Counted from the first letter of the stretch, positions 40,404 through 50,741 are shown. The stretch: 64,000 bases of DNA from Hyphomicrobiales bacterium (GCA_900468805.1 UEIF01000021.1:435397-499396), one strand, 5' to 3'. Made by a program: numbers and translations. The notes: a model not told the origin generated them from the sequence alone.

Positions 40404-41642
40404 GTGAGCGGACTAGAAACGGCTATCAGAACTGCGCTCGATAATTCCGACCGTAATAGCGCGGAAGTTCGTGCACGCATCTATCAGTCCGCTCGCCAGG
40501 CGCTGGAAGCCGGCCTGCGAAAGCAGGATATCACCGATGCCGACGTCGTGGCCCATCACCGCCACCGTCTCGAAACCACGATCCACACCATCGAGAGCGA
40601 AGAGCGCACTCGCCTTCACCCGCGCCAGGGGCCTCCGGAAGTTCCGGTCCCGCCCGTGGTAGAGATGCCTGAGCCCCCGCGTCACGTGGAAGAGCCCGCC
40701 TATCGTGTGGAAGAGGCGCCCTATCATGTCGAAGAGCCTCCCTATCATGCGGAAGAAGATGACAGCCTGGCCGTTACAGGTGAAACACGCGGCCACGATG
40801 CCGCCGGGCATGTGGACGATGCGAGCCTGGATGGCGTTCACGCCAGCAGCGTCGATCAGCTGGGAGCGGCACCGGGCGGAGAGACGCGTGGAGAGATGCG
40901 CGCGACGTCGGGCAAGCGCGGCGGCATGGATTTCCGCCCCGAGCGGGCCGCTGTCCGCCGCAGGCCGCGCAAGTTCTTCTCGCGCCTGCTTGTCTGGTGC
41001 GTGCTGCTCGCCTTCATCGGCATGGGTGGCTGGTGGGCCTATACATCAGGCCTTCTCCTGACGGCGGCCCAGCGCGACACCAGCGTCGCCAACCCGCCGG
41101 CCAGCACGCAGCCCGAGGATTTCGATGGTGAGGATAGTGCCGATAACAGTACCCCGCATGTCGATGAACCGCTCACGATCGATCCGCAGAACGGCTTCTC
41201 GGCAGACTGGATCGAGGTCTTCAAGCCTGCTGACAAGATCGAAAGCGGCCCGCGCGCCCGCGTGGAAAATGTCACCGAAACTGAAGGCCCGGCCGTCCGC
41301 CTGACCTCACAGAGCGGCAATACGGATGGCAATGTCTCCATCAATGTTCCCGCCAATGTCCTGCAGCAGCTCGCCGGCAAGTCCTCGACCATCGCGCTGA
41401 CCCTGCAGTCCACCACGGACGAGCCAACCCAGATCACCGTCGAGTGCGAGTTCCAGTCGCTCGGCAATTGCGCCCGCCATCGTTTCAACGTCACGCGTGA
41501 AAAATCGGACGCGCTGCTGCAGGTCCGCTTCGACCGCTCGCTGGCGCCGAATTCTGCGGGCCGGCTGATGATCAACAGCGATGTGGACGGCAAGGCCCGC
41601 GGCATCAATCTCTTTGCCGTGCGGATCCTGCCCGGCCAGTAA
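40404..41642 (+). CDS. Single-pass membrane protein with Glu/Pro-rich repeats
   Basis: GTG 40404 (AAGGG upstream) gives 412 residues; a TTG at 40347 is an alternative. Order of parts: a helical N-terminus (SGLETAIRTALDNSDRNSAE, about 1-75), a Pro/Glu-rich stretch with four imperfect repeats of the form VEEPPYH (about 95-120), a basic segment (RPERAAVRRRPRKFFSR), one membrane helix (LLVWCVLLAFIGMGGWWAYT, about 190-209), and a C-terminal beta-rich domain of about 150 residues outside the cytoplasm (GFSADWIEVFKPADKIESGP). It looks like a rhizobial envelope protein of unknown role. Confidence 0.65.
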   Translation: MSGLETAIRTALDNSDRNSAEVRARIYQSARQALEAGLRKQDITDADVVAHHRHRLETTIHTIESEERTRLHPRQGPPEVPVPPVVEMPEPPRHVEEPAYRVEEAPYHVEEPPYHAEEDDSLAVTGETRGHDAAGHVDDASLDGVHASSVDQLGAAPGGETRGEMRATSGKRGGMDFRPERAAVRRRPRKFFSRLLVWCVLLAFIGMGGWWAYTSGLLLTAAQRDTSVANPPASTQPEDFDGEDSADNSTPHVDEPLTIDPQNGFSADWIEVFKPADKIESGPRARVENVTETEGPAVRLTSQSGNTDGNVSINVPANVLQQLAGKSSTIALTLQSTTDEPTQITVECEFQSLGNCARHRFNVTREKSDALLQVRFDRSLAPNSAGRLMINSDVDGKARGINLFAVRILPGQ

Positions 41643-41660
41643 GCGGCCCGGTTTGCCAGA

Positions 41661-41750
41661 GCGGCGTGCGTCCATTCGGACGCACAAAGGACGCTCTGCC
41701 CCTTTTAGTCTACGCATCAGGCTTCCCGAAAATCGATTTCGATTTTCGGG
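41661..41750. repeat. Dispersed rhizobial hairpin repeat, copy 2, with second hairpin
   Basis: First hairpin TGCGTCC-ATTC-GGACGCA (41667-41684), followed by CAAAGGACGCTCT. Second hairpin CCCGAAAATCGA-TT-TCGATTTTCGGG (41725-41750), a perfect 12-bp stem. It lies between convergent genes. The first part recurs at 36668 (inverted) and 59463. Confidence 0.75.
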
Positions 41751-41768
41751 CCGATGCTGTAGCGACGT

Positions 41769-42650
41769 CTATTTCAGGAAGCCGGGACCCGCGCCGATGA
41801 TCTTGTCGTCGAGTGAGCCGATCGCGTCCTTGTCCTTGCCGTCATAATCCATGGTTTTCAGCATGTGGCGGATGAGGTTGAGCCTCGCCCGGTGCTTGTC
41901 ATTGGCGTGGATCACGGTCCAGGGCGCAAATTCCGTGTGGGTCTCCTTCAGCATGCGGTCGCGCTTCTCGCTATAGTCGCCCCATTTGGTCAATGCGGCT
42001 ATATCCATCGAGGAAAGCTTCCAGACGGCGAGCGGGTCGTGCCGCCGGTCGTGGAACCGCTTGATCTGCATCTCGCGGCCGATATCCAGATAGAATTTGA
42101 AGAAGAATATGCCTTCGTGGGCGATGACTTTCTCGACCTGCGGCGCCTGGTTCAGGAAATCCTCGTATTGTTTCGGCGTGCAGAAGCCCATGACCGGCTC
42201 CACGCCGGCGCGGTTGTACCAGGAGCGGTCGAAGAGCACGAATTCGCCCGATGTCGGAAACTGCGCGATATAGCGCTGGAAGTACCATTGGCCCTGTTCC
42301 CGGTCGGTTGGCTTGGCAAGCGCCACGACGCGCGCAAGGCGCGGGTTCATGTGGGCCGAGGACGCCTGGATCGCGCCGCCCTTGCCGGCCGCGTCTCGCC
42401 CTTCGAAGAGCGCCATCACCCGCTTGCCCGTCGCCTGCAGCCAGAACTGCACCTTCACGAGCTCGATCTGCAGCTTCTCCAGCTCTTCGACGTATTCGTC
42501 GTCCTTCAGCTTCTTCTTGTAGGGATAATCGCCGGATTCCAGCGCATGCTCATCCACCCAGTCGGGCAGCACGGGATCGTCGATATCGAAGACGCGCTTC
42601 TTGCCCCTGATCTCCAGCTCCACGACCCTGCTTTCGACGTCTTCGGCCAT
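41769..42650 (-). CDS. ppk2: Polyphosphate kinase 2 (PPK2)
   Basis: Transfers phosphate between polyphosphate and nucleoside diphosphates. The 293-residue protein has a P-loop kinase fold: Walker A EGRDAAGKGGAIQ (about 84-96), Walker B-like FVLFDRSWYNRAGVEPVMGF (about 136-155), and the lid region KRFHDRRHDPLAVWKLSSMD (about 207-226). The N-terminal extension (VVELEIRGKKRVFDIDD) is usual for rhizobial class I PPK2. It lies beside the Pho regulon block, which fits a polyphosphate function, though it is transcribed the other way and has no visible Pho box. Confidence 0.92.
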   Translation of the reverse strand: MAEDVESRVVELEIRGKKRVFDIDDPVLPDWVDEHALESGDYPYKKKLKDDEYVEELEKLQIELVKVQFWLQATGKRVMALFEGRDAAGKGGAIQASSAHMNPRLARVVALAKPTDREQGQWYFQRYIAQFPTSGEFVLFDRSWYNRAGVEPVMGFCTPKQYEDFLNQAPQVEKVIAHEGIFFFKFYLDIGREMQIKRFHDRRHDPLAVWKLSSMDIAALTKWGDYSEKRDRMLKETHTEFAPWTVIHANDKHRARLNLIRHMLKTMDYDGKDKDAIGSLDDKIIGAGPGFLK

Positions 42651-42796
42651 CGTCTTCTCCTGCGCTTGCTGATTTCGTTTTTCAGCAGGCGAACATATTT
42701 ATCATTGAAAATCAAATCCGCTGCGTCAGCAAAGCGCAATTCGGTGTCGCGCGCTGCGGCTTTTCGCGCAAGTTTCAGAAACGGAAAACTTCTGTC

Positions 42797-44119
42797 ATGA
42801 AATGCGGCTATCAGGCAGAGTTTGAATATAAAGAGAAACGAATCGATGCCGTGAGGGGCGCCTTGGAAGAAGAAATGCCGTGGACGAGAAGCCTGTTGGC
42901 GCGCATCCGGCGCGAGCGCCCGGTTTTGCTGGCGACGCTGCTGAGCGCGCTGGTGGCGCTTGCCGCCGGCATGAACAAATGGATCGTGCTCGTCCTGCTT
43001 CTGGTGATGATCTTCGCCTCGCTTTTCAACGAGGCGCCGGTCATCAAATCTGATGTCGTCGAGCCGGCCGAACCCGAGCCCGAAGTGCTTCCGAGTCGCC
43101 TGCCGGAGGTCTCCGCCACACTGGCCGGCCTCGATATCCCTGTCATGGTGCTCTCGGAAGATGCCTCGGTGCTGTTTCAGAACCGCGCGGCCGAAAAGGC
43201 CTTCGGTGAGGTGGCGCTCGGCTCTCACATATCGGCGCGGCTGCGTTCGCCTGGCGTCTTGGATATGGTGCGCGAAACCATCGCGACCAACGCCCCGAAC
43301 CAGATCGAGCATTCCGAGCGGCTGCCTTCCGAGCGCGTCTATATCGTGCGCAGCGCGCCCGTCGAATTCAAGGACGACGACGGCCGCAACGAGCGTTACT
43401 ACATCCTCTCCTTCCGCGATATTTCCGAATTACGCCGCATCGATCGCATGCGCACGGATTTCGTCGCCAATGCCAGCCATGAGCTGCGCACGCCGCTTGC
43501 CTCGCTGCGCGGCTTCATCGAGACGATTCAGGGCCCGGCCAAGAACGATCCGAAGGCGCAGGCACGTTTCCTCGGCATCATGTTCGACCAGACGACGCGC
43601 ATGAGCAGGCTCGTCGACGATCTCCTGTCTCTTTCCAGGCTTGAGCTCAAGTCGCACATCGCCCCCGACGAGAAGGTGGATCTCGTGCCGCTTCTCGGCC
43701 ATGTCAGGGATTCGCTCGTGCCGCTTGCCACGGATGTCGGCGTCTCGATCAATCTGCACCTGCCCGACGGCAAGGTCGAAGTGCTGGGAGACCGCGACGA
43801 ACTCGTTCAGGTCTTCGAAAACCTGATGGAAAATGCCTGCAAATACGGCCAGGAAGGCGAGACTGTCGATGTCTGGCTGAAGAACGGGTCCGGCCAGCCG
43901 GTGGAGGTCAGCGTCGTCGACAGAGGCCCCGGCATCCCGGCCGAACATGTGCCGCGCCTGACGGAGCGTTTCTATCGCGTCAGCATCGAAGACAGCCGCT
44001 CGAAGAAGGGCACGGGCCTCGGGCTTGCCATCGTCAAACATATTCTGACGCGCCATCGTGCACGGCTGATCGTTAAATCGGAGGTGGGCAAGGGAACGGA
44101 GTTTACCGTGCGTTTCTGA
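42797..44119 (+). CDS. phoR: Phosphate regulon sensor histidine kinase
   Basis: Inner-membrane kinase that phosphorylates PhoB when phosphate is low. The 440-residue protein has two N-terminal membrane helices (about 42-58 and 62-76), a PAS-like domain (about 103-205, SATLAGLDIPVMVLSEDASV), HisKA with the phospho-acceptor His about 228 (DFVANASHELRTPLASLRGF), and a HATPase with N-box ENLMENACKYG, G1 VVDRGPGIPAEHVPRLTERF and G2 KGTGLGLAIVKH. It lies upstream of pstS without a long gap. phoB is at the far end of the cluster, so kinase and regulator flank the transporter. Confidence 0.92.
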   Translation: MKCGYQAEFEYKEKRIDAVRGALEEEMPWTRSLLARIRRERPVLLATLLSALVALAAGMNKWIVLVLLLVMIFASLFNEAPVIKSDVVEPAEPEPEVLPSRLPEVSATLAGLDIPVMVLSEDASVLFQNRAAEKAFGEVALGSHISARLRSPGVLDMVRETIATNAPNQIEHSERLPSERVYIVRSAPVEFKDDDGRNERYYILSFRDISELRRIDRMRTDFVANASHELRTPLASLRGFIETIQGPAKNDPKAQARFLGIMFDQTTRMSRLVDDLLSLSRLELKSHIAPDEKVDLVPLLGHVRDSLVPLATDVGVSINLHLPDGKVEVLGDRDELVQVFENLMENACKYGQEGETVDVWLKNGSGQPVEVSVVDRGPGIPAEHVPRLTERFYRVSIEDSRSKKGTGLGLAIVKHILTRHRARLIVKSEVGKGTEFTVRF

Positions 44120-44181
44120 CTCCCTATGTCGCACGCAATTTATCGACGCCATATTTCTGCATTTAAAATCAATGGATTATT

Positions 44182-44199
44182 CTGTCATAAATGTTTCAT
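44182..44199 (+). promoter_or_regulatory. Pho box upstream of pstS
   Basis: CTGTCATAAATGTTTCAT: two 7-base half-sites (CTGTCAT, GTTTCAT) spaced by AAAT, 118 bp before the pstS start. It agrees with the PhoB consensus of direct CTGTCAT-like repeats. A further CTGACAT half-site at 44204 may extend it. Confidence 0.8.
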
Positions 44200-44317
44200 C
44201 GATCTGACATAAAAGGACGGTGCTTAAGGCGCTAAGAGAGTCCTGCCGATGAAAAAAGGCAATGCGAGGGCCTCTTTGAGGCCGCACTCACACAAGCCCA
44301 AATGCCGGGAGATTCAA

Positions 44318-45352
44318 ATGAACACCTTTAAACTTACTGTTGCCGCGCTTGCTGCAACCGCCGCTTTCGCTGGCGTTGCCGTTGCTCGCGACCAGATTCA
44401 GGTTGCTGGTTCGTCCACCGTCCTGCCTTACGCAAAGATCGTCGCCGAGTCTTTCGGCGAAACCTTCACCAAATTCAAGACGCCGGTCGTCGAATCCGGC
44501 GGCACGGGCGCTGGTCTGAAGGAATTCTGCAAGGGCGTCGGTGAAGACACGATCGACGTTGCCAACGCATCGCGTCCGATCAACAAGAACGAAGCCGAAG
44601 CCTGCAAGGCTGCCGGCGTAACGGACATCCAGGAAGTCAAGATCGGTTATGACGGCATCGTCTTCGCAACCGACGCTTCCAACCCGGACGTTGCCTACGT
44701 TCCGCAGGACATCTACAAGGCCCTCGCTGCCCAGGTTGTTGTTGACGGCAAGCTCGTCGCCAACCCCTACAAGAAGTGGTCGGAAGTCAACCCGAAGCTT
44801 CCGGCTGTTGATATCGCTGCCTACATCCCGGGCGAAAAGCACGGCACCCGCGAAGTCTTCGAACTGAACGTTCTCGCTGCCGGCTGCAAGGCTGCTGGCG
44901 CTCAGGAAGTCATCGCCAAGGAAATCACCGAGAAGGCTGCCCAGGCCAAGGCCTGCGTCGCAGTTCGCAAGGACGGCGTTGCAGTCGACATCGACGGCGA
45001 CTATCCGGAAACGCTGGCACGCATCGCTGCCAACAAGACCGGCGTTGGCGTATTCGGCCTCTCCTTCTACGAAAACAATGCCGACAAGCTCAAGGTTGCT
45101 TCCATGAGCGGCATCGTTCCGTCCACGGAAACGATCGCTAACGGCACGTACCCGGTTTCCCGCCCGCTGTTCTTCTACGTCAAGAAGGCACATCTGGGCG
45201 CCGTTCCCGGCCTGAAGGAATATGTCAACTTCTTCGTATCCGACCAGATGATCGGCCCTGACAGCCCGCTCGTCGAATACGGTCTCGTTGCTGCTCCCGA
45301 TGCAGAGCGCGATGCGATCCGCAAGGACGTAGAGGCTGGCAAGACCATGTAA
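44318..45352 (+). CDS. pstS: Phosphate ABC transporter substrate-binding protein
   Basis: High-affinity periplasmic phosphate-binding protein. ATG 44318 (GGGAG upstream) gives 344 residues; an in-frame opening to 44249 adds a poor 23-residue leader. The signal peptide is MNTFKLTVAALAATAAFAGV, cleaved after AVA. Phosphate-contact text is present: QVAGSSTVLPYAKIVAESF (residues 24-42), ESGGTGAGLKEFCKG and VANASRPINKNE. It leads pstSCAB-phoU-phoB behind a Pho box. A hairpin follows the gene and separates it from pstC. Confidence 0.94.
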   Translation: MNTFKLTVAALAATAAFAGVAVARDQIQVAGSSTVLPYAKIVAESFGETFTKFKTPVVESGGTGAGLKEFCKGVGEDTIDVANASRPINKNEAEACKAAGVTDIQEVKIGYDGIVFATDASNPDVAYVPQDIYKALAAQVVVDGKLVANPYKKWSEVNPKLPAVDIAAYIPGEKHGTREVFELNVLAAGCKAAGAQEVIAKEITEKAAQAKACVAVRKDGVAVDIDGDYPETLARIAANKTGVGVFGLSFYENNADKLKVASMSGIVPSTETIANGTYPVSRPLFFYVKKAHLGAVPGLKEYVNFFVSDQMIGPDSPLVEYGLVAAPDAERDAIRKDVEAGKTM

Positions 45353-45359
45353 TGACTTT

Positions 45360-45391
45360 GCCGGCGCGCCACTCGGGGGTGTTGCGCCGGC
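45360..45391 (+). other. Intercistronic hairpin between pstS and pstC
   Basis: GCCGGCGC / GCGCCGGC stem of 8 bp with a 16-base loop, 7 bp after the pstS stop and with no T-run. Such structures can protect the upstream mRNA and give excess binding protein. Confidence 0.55.
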
Positions 45392-45516
45392 ATCGCCTGT
45401 CCGCCCGGCCCGCAAGGGCCGTGCGGAATGAACTTCTTCTCCATGATATTGAAGCCGATGGCATGCTCCTGGAGCTGCCGGGCTCTTTGGGGGCTGTGGG
45501 CCTGGGGACGTAACGA

Positions 45517-46998
45517 ATGAGCACATCCATCATACTCTTGTGCCTGGTGATTATCGGCGCCGTTGCCTATGTGGCCGCGCGCAGCCGCGCCACGGCACTA
45601 TCAGGCGGCAGGTCGTCCGCCATGCACTCGCGGTCGGCCTATCATGGCTCCTATGCCGCGATCTGGGCTGTTCTGCCTTCCCTGATCGTTCTGTTCGTCT
45701 GGCTTGCCGTAAGCCCGGGCATCGTCTCTTCCTCCGTTCGCGGTGGTTTTCCCGATGATGTGAAGGCGCAGCCGGCCGTCCAGCAGGATCTCGCCTACAG
45801 CATGATCGCCACGGTCGCCCGCGGCATGAACATGCTGACTTCGGATGAGGTCTCCTCCCTCTCCGGCAATCCTGCCGGTCTGCAGGCAAGGCTCAATGAA
45901 AAGGGCGTTCCGCTCGCTGGCGAGCCGCAGCCCTACATGATCGACGCCGCAAAGACCCTGAACGCCGAAAGCATGACGAGCCGTATCATTATGACGGCGA
46001 TCGTGTTGCTCATCTCCGTCGCAGGCGCCTTCTACGCCCTTCGCGCCGTTGCTCCGCGCTTCCGCGCTCGCAATCGCGTTGAACGGGTCATGCTCTGGTC
46101 ACTTCTCGTCGCGTCCTCCATCGCCATTCTCACGACGATCGGCATCGTTTTTTCGATGCTGTCGGAAGCGGCCCGCTTCTTTGCCGTCGTTCCCTTCGCC
46201 GACTTCTTCTTCGGAACGGTCTGGGACCCGCGCTTTGCCGGTGCCGGCAGTTCCTCCTTCGGCCAGTTCGGCCTCATCCCGCTGCTGCTCGGCACGCTCT
46301 ATATCGGCCTGGTCGCCATGCTGGTCGCCGTTCCGGTCGGCCTCTTCGCCGCCATTTACATGGCCGAATACGCCTCTTCGCGGGTACGTTCGATTGCCAA
46401 GCCGCTTCTCGAAGTGCTGGCCGGCATCCCGACCATCGTCTACGGCTTCTTCGCCCTCGTCACGGTCGGTCCGTTCCTGCGCGATTTCTCTGCGCAGGTC
46501 AGCGGTCTGCTCTCCGGCAGCTATACCAATTTCATCCAGGCACAGAGCGTCATCACCGCGGGCATCGTCATGGGCATCATGCTGATCCCTTACGTTTCCT
46601 CGCTGTCGGATGACATCATCACCGCCGTGCCGCGCTCGCTGCGCGACGGCTCCCTCGGCCTCGGTGCCACGCGCTCCGAAACCATCAAGAAGGTGGTCCT
46701 GCCGGCCGCCCTTCCGGGCATCGTCGGCGCATTGCTGATGACGGCGTCCCGCGCCATCGGCGAAACCATGATCGTGGTTCTCGCGGCCGGTGTCGCCGCC
46801 CGCATCCAGATCAATCCCTTCGAGCCGATGACGACAGTGACCGTCAAGATCGTCAACCAGCTGACGGGTGACCTTGAGTTCACCTCGCCGCAGACGCTGG
46901 TTGCCTTCGCGCTTGGCATCACGCTGTTCTTCATCACGCTTTGCCTCAATATCTACGCGCTCTATATCGTGCGCAAATACCGGGAGCAGTACGAATGA
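45517..46998 (+). CDS. pstC: Phosphate ABC transporter permease PstC
   Basis: A 493-residue inner-membrane permease. It is longer than E. coli PstC (319) because of an N-terminal region of about 190 residues with its own membrane helices, the long form common in Alphaproteobacteria. The core has PstC text: FFFGTVWDPRFAGAGSSSFG, LVAVPVGLFAAIYMAEYASS, AGIPTIVYGFFALVTVGPFL and the coupling loop LRDGSLGLGATRSETIKKVV (about 385-404). Stop and pstA start overlap as ATGA, giving coupled translation. Confidence 0.94.
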   Translation: MSTSIILLCLVIIGAVAYVAARSRATALSGGRSSAMHSRSAYHGSYAAIWAVLPSLIVLFVWLAVSPGIVSSSVRGGFPDDVKAQPAVQQDLAYSMIATVARGMNMLTSDEVSSLSGNPAGLQARLNEKGVPLAGEPQPYMIDAAKTLNAESMTSRIIMTAIVLLISVAGAFYALRAVAPRFRARNRVERVMLWSLLVASSIAILTTIGIVFSMLSEAARFFAVVPFADFFFGTVWDPRFAGAGSSSFGQFGLIPLLLGTLYIGLVAMLVAVPVGLFAAIYMAEYASSRVRSIAKPLLEVLAGIPTIVYGFFALVTVGPFLRDFSAQVSGLLSGSYTNFIQAQSVITAGIVMGIMLIPYVSSLSDDIITAVPRSLRDGSLGLGATRSETIKKVVLPAALPGIVGALLMTASRAIGETMIVVLAAGVAARIQINPFEPMTTVTVKIVNQLTGDLEFTSPQTLVAFALGITLFFITLCLNIYALYIVRKYREQYE

Positions 46999-48317
46999 CG
47001 AATATTGTTTCCCCCGTCGCCGGCGTCACGGTCTCCAAGGCGCCTGCGCGCCGCGACATCGGCATCAAGCGCCGTTACGCTGCCGAGCGCCGCTTCCAGG
47101 CCTATGGTATCGCCGCGATCTCCTTCGGCCTGATCTTCCTGTTTATCCTGCTGTGGACCGTCATCAGCAACGGCTATACCGCGTTCCAGCAGACGGCGAT
47201 CACGCTGCCGATCGAGTTTACCGAAAAGACCATCGATCCGGATAACAAGCGTGCGACCGATCCTTCGGTTCTCATCGCCGCCAGCTACCCGGTTCTCCTG
47301 CGTGACGCGATCGTCAAGCAGCTCGGCATCAACGCGTCGAGCCGTCCTGACGTGCGCGATGCATCCAACATGTTGTCCAAGGGTGCGCCGATCCAGTTGC
47401 GCGACATGGTCGTTGCCGACCCCTCGATCATCGGCAAGACCGTCAATGTCACGATCCTGGCCGATGCCAATGTCGATAGCGCCAACAAGGGCCAGATCGA
47501 CCTCTCGGTCGATGAGAAGAACCGTAAGGTGAATGACAAGCAGGTCGGCTGGATGAACCAGCTGAAGGCGAGCGGTTCGCTTCACAAGGTCTTCAACACC
47601 GGCCTCTTCGTCAACGGCAATTCCAGCCGTCCGGAAGCCGCAGGTCTCGGCGTTGCCCTCATCGGCTCGCTCTATCTGATGCTGATCGTCCTCGTGCTTG
47701 CGCTGCCGATCGGTGTCGCCGCCTCGATCTATCTCGAGGAATTCGCGCCGAAGAACAGGCTGACGGACCTGATCGAGGTCAATATCAACAACCTCGCCGC
47801 CGTGCCGTCCATCGTCTACGGTCTGCTCGGCCTGTCGGTCTTCATCAACTTCGCCGGCCTGCCGCGTTCGGCACCGCTGGTCGGGGGTCTGGTGCTGACC
47901 CTGATGACGCTGCCGACGATCATCATCGCCACCCGCGCAGCACTGCGCGCCGTGCCGCCGTCGATCCGCTCGGCCGCCCTCGGCCTCGGTGCTTCCAAGA
48001 TGCAGATGGTGTTCCACCATGTGCTGCCGCTTGCCATGCCCGGCATCCTGACCGGCACGATCATCGGCCTTGCCCACGCACTCGGCGAAACCGCGCCGCT
48101 GCTGCTGATCGGCATGGTCGCCTTCGTCGCCCAGGCGCCGTCCAGCCCGCTCGATCCTTCCACGGCGCTCCCGGTTCAGGTCTACATGTGGGCCAATGAA
48201 GCCGAGCGCGCCTTCGTGGAAAGAACCTCGGGTGCCATCATCGTCCTGCTCCTGTTCCTGATCGTCATGAACCTCGGAGCTATCCTCTTGCGTCGTCGCT
48301 TTGAGCGCCGCTGGTAA
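46995..48317 (+). CDS. pstA: Phosphate ABC transporter permease PstA
   Basis: A 440-residue permease starting at 46995 within the pstC stop. The opening to 46941 lies inside pstC and is rejected. A periplasmic insertion (about 70-200) between the first two membrane helices makes it longer than the enteric form, as in other rhizobia. The core is VALIGSLYLMLIVLVLALPI, GVAASIYLEEFAPKNRLTDL, VPSIVYGLLGLSVFI and the coupling loop IRSAALGLGASKMQMVFHHV. It forms the channel with PstC. Confidence 0.94.
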   Translation: MTNIVSPVAGVTVSKAPARRDIGIKRRYAAERRFQAYGIAAISFGLIFLFILLWTVISNGYTAFQQTAITLPIEFTEKTIDPDNKRATDPSVLIAASYPVLLRDAIVKQLGINASSRPDVRDASNMLSKGAPIQLRDMVVADPSIIGKTVNVTILADANVDSANKGQIDLSVDEKNRKVNDKQVGWMNQLKASGSLHKVFNTGLFVNGNSSRPEAAGLGVALIGSLYLMLIVLVLALPIGVAASIYLEEFAPKNRLTDLIEVNINNLAAVPSIVYGLLGLSVFINFAGLPRSAPLVGGLVLTLMTLPTIIIATRAALRAVPPSIRSAALGLGASKMQMVFHHVLPLAMPGILTGTIIGLAHALGETAPLLLIGMVAFVAQAPSSPLDPSTALPVQVYMWANEAERAFVERTSGAIIVLLLFLIVMNLGAILLRRRFERRW

Positions 48318-48331
48318 ACGGAGTAAAGATC

Positions 48332-49147
<816 letters not shown>

Positions 49148-49191
49148 TTTTGGCGATGTGAAGCCTTCCCGATTTTCGAGGACAAAGCCCC

Positions 49192-49905
49192 ATGGCATCA
49201 ACACATATTTTCTCTGCTTACGATGACGATCTGAAATTCCTGTCCCGGCGCATTTCCGAGATGGGTGGTCTTGCCGAACAGATGGGCGGCGACGCTGTCC
49301 GCGCGCTCGTCAACGGCGATACCGCGCTTGCTCAGAAGGTCATTTCCGACGATGTGATCCTCGATCACGCCGAGCGCGAGATCAACGACAAGGCGATCGT
49401 CACGATCGCCCGTCGCCAGCCGATGGCCTCCGACCTTCGCGAGATCATGGGTTCGATCCGCATCGCCGCCGACCTCGAGCGCGTCGGCGATCTCGGCAAG
49501 AACACGGCAAAGCGCGTCATCGCGGTGCAGAGCACCGGCGTTCCGCGCAAGCTCGCCCGTGGTCTCGAGCATCTTTCCGAACTGGCGCTCGTCCAGCTCA
49601 AGGAAGTGCTCGACGTCTACACCAATCGTTCAGCTGACAAGGCGAATGCGATCCGCGAACGCGACGACGAGATCGACGCGATGTACACTTCGCTGTTCCG
49701 CGAACTCCTGACCTACATGATGGAAGATCCGCGCAACATCACGAGCTGCACGCATCTTCTCTTCTGCGCCAAGAACATCGAGCGCATCGGCGACCATGCA
49801 ACCAACATCGCCGAGACGATCTACTACATGGCAACCGGCGCCCAGCCGGAGGGCGAGCGTCCGAAGGACGACAGCTCCAATACCGTTGGTGCGGTGACGG
49901 AGTAA
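49192..49905 (+). CDS. phoU: Phosphate-specific transport accessory protein PhoU
   Basis: A 237-residue, all-helical protein made of two PhoU three-helix repeats. Each carries the metal-binding E/D-x3-D pattern: ISDDVILDHAEREINDKAIV (first) and RERDDEIDAMYTSLFRELLT (second). MTSCTHLLFCAKNIERIGDH and ERVGDLGKNTAKRVI are the paired conserved helices. It connects PstB to PhoR and represses PhoB signalling when phosphate is plentiful. It is followed by a stable hairpin, then phoB. Confidence 0.94.
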   Translation: MASTHIFSAYDDDLKFLSRRISEMGGLAEQMGGDAVRALVNGDTALAQKVISDDVILDHAEREINDKAIVTIARRQPMASDLREIMGSIRIAADLERVGDLGKNTAKRVIAVQSTGVPRKLARGLEHLSELALVQLKEVLDVYTNRSADKANAIRERDDEIDAMYTSLFRELLTYMMEDPRNITSCTHLLFCAKNIERIGDHATNIAETIYYMATGAQPEGERPKDDSSNTVGAVTE

Positions 49906-49924
49906 TCCGGACCTGCCGATTGCG

Positions 49925-49949
49925 TGCGCGCCCCGCGCTGGGGCGCGCA
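49925..49949 (+). other. Stable hairpin between phoU and phoB
   Basis: Perfect 10-bp stem TGCGCGCCCC / GGGGCGCGCA with a 5-base loop, 20 bp after the phoU stop. No T-run; likely to affect mRNA stability or partial termination before phoB. Confidence 0.5.
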
Positions 49950-50036
49950 AGGGTCGCAGCCAATTCCGAGTTCCTGCATGGTCCCTTGCTTAAATCACCC
50001 CCGGTTTAAGGATCATGCATTAGGAGACTGACACGC

Positions 50037-50720
50037 ATGATCCCAAGAGTTGCAGTTGTTGAAGATGAAGAGGCACTCAGCGTGCTTCTCCGCTACAATC
50101 TCGAGGCTGAAGGTTTCGAGGTGGATACGATCCTCCGTGGCGACGAGGCCGAAATCCGGCTTCAGGAGCGCACGCCTGATTTGCTCATCCTTGACTGGAT
50201 GCTGCCGGGCGTTTCCGGCATCGAGCTCTGCCGCCGGCTGCGCATGCGGCCGGAAACCGAGCGTCTGCCGATCATCATGCTGACGGCACGCGGCGAAGAG
50301 AGCGAGCGCGTTCGCGGTCTCTCGACCGGCGCGGACGACTATGTCGTCAAGCCCTTCTCCACGCCGGAACTCGTTGCCCGCGTCAAGGCGATGCTGCGAC
50401 GCGCCCGTCCGGAGGTTCTCTCCACCGTTTTGAAATGTGGTGATATCGAGCTCGATCGCGAAACCCATCGCGTCCATCGCAAGAGCCGCGAAGTCCGCCT
50501 CGGCCCAACCGAATTCCGCCTCTTGGAATTCCTGATGTCGTCGCCGGGCAGGGTCTTCTCCCGCTCGCAGCTTCTCGATGGCGTCTGGGGTCACGATATC
50601 TACGTGGATGAACGCACCGTCGACGTCCATGTCGGCCGCCTGCGCAAGGCGCTGAATTTCTCCAACATGCAGGATGTCATCCGCACCGTCCGCGGCGCGG
50701 GATATTCCATGGAAGCCTGA
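50037..50720 (+). CDS. phoB: Phosphate regulon response regulator
   Basis: A 227-residue OmpR-class regulator. The receiver domain (1-120) has the acidic pair EDEE (about 9-12), the phospho-acceptor Asp in LLILDWMLPG (about 54), Thr in MLTARGEE, and Lys in VVKPFSTPEL. The winged-helix effector domain (about 130-225) has GPTEFRLLEFLMSSPGRVFS and DERTVDVHVGRLRKALNFSN. It binds Pho boxes such as the one before pstS. It is the last gene of the cluster. Confidence 0.96.
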   Translation: MIPRVAVVEDEEALSVLLRYNLEAEGFEVDTILRGDEAEIRLQERTPDLLILDWMLPGVSGIELCRRLRMRPETERLPIIMLTARGEESERVRGLSTGADDYVVKPFSTPELVARVKAMLRRARPEVLSTVLKCGDIELDRETHRVHRKSREVRLGPTEFRLLEFLMSSPGRVFSRSQLLDGVWGHDIYVDERTVDVHVGRLRKALNFSNMQDVIRTVRGAGYSMEA

Positions 50721-50741
50721 TCCGAGTGATCGGAGGTCACG

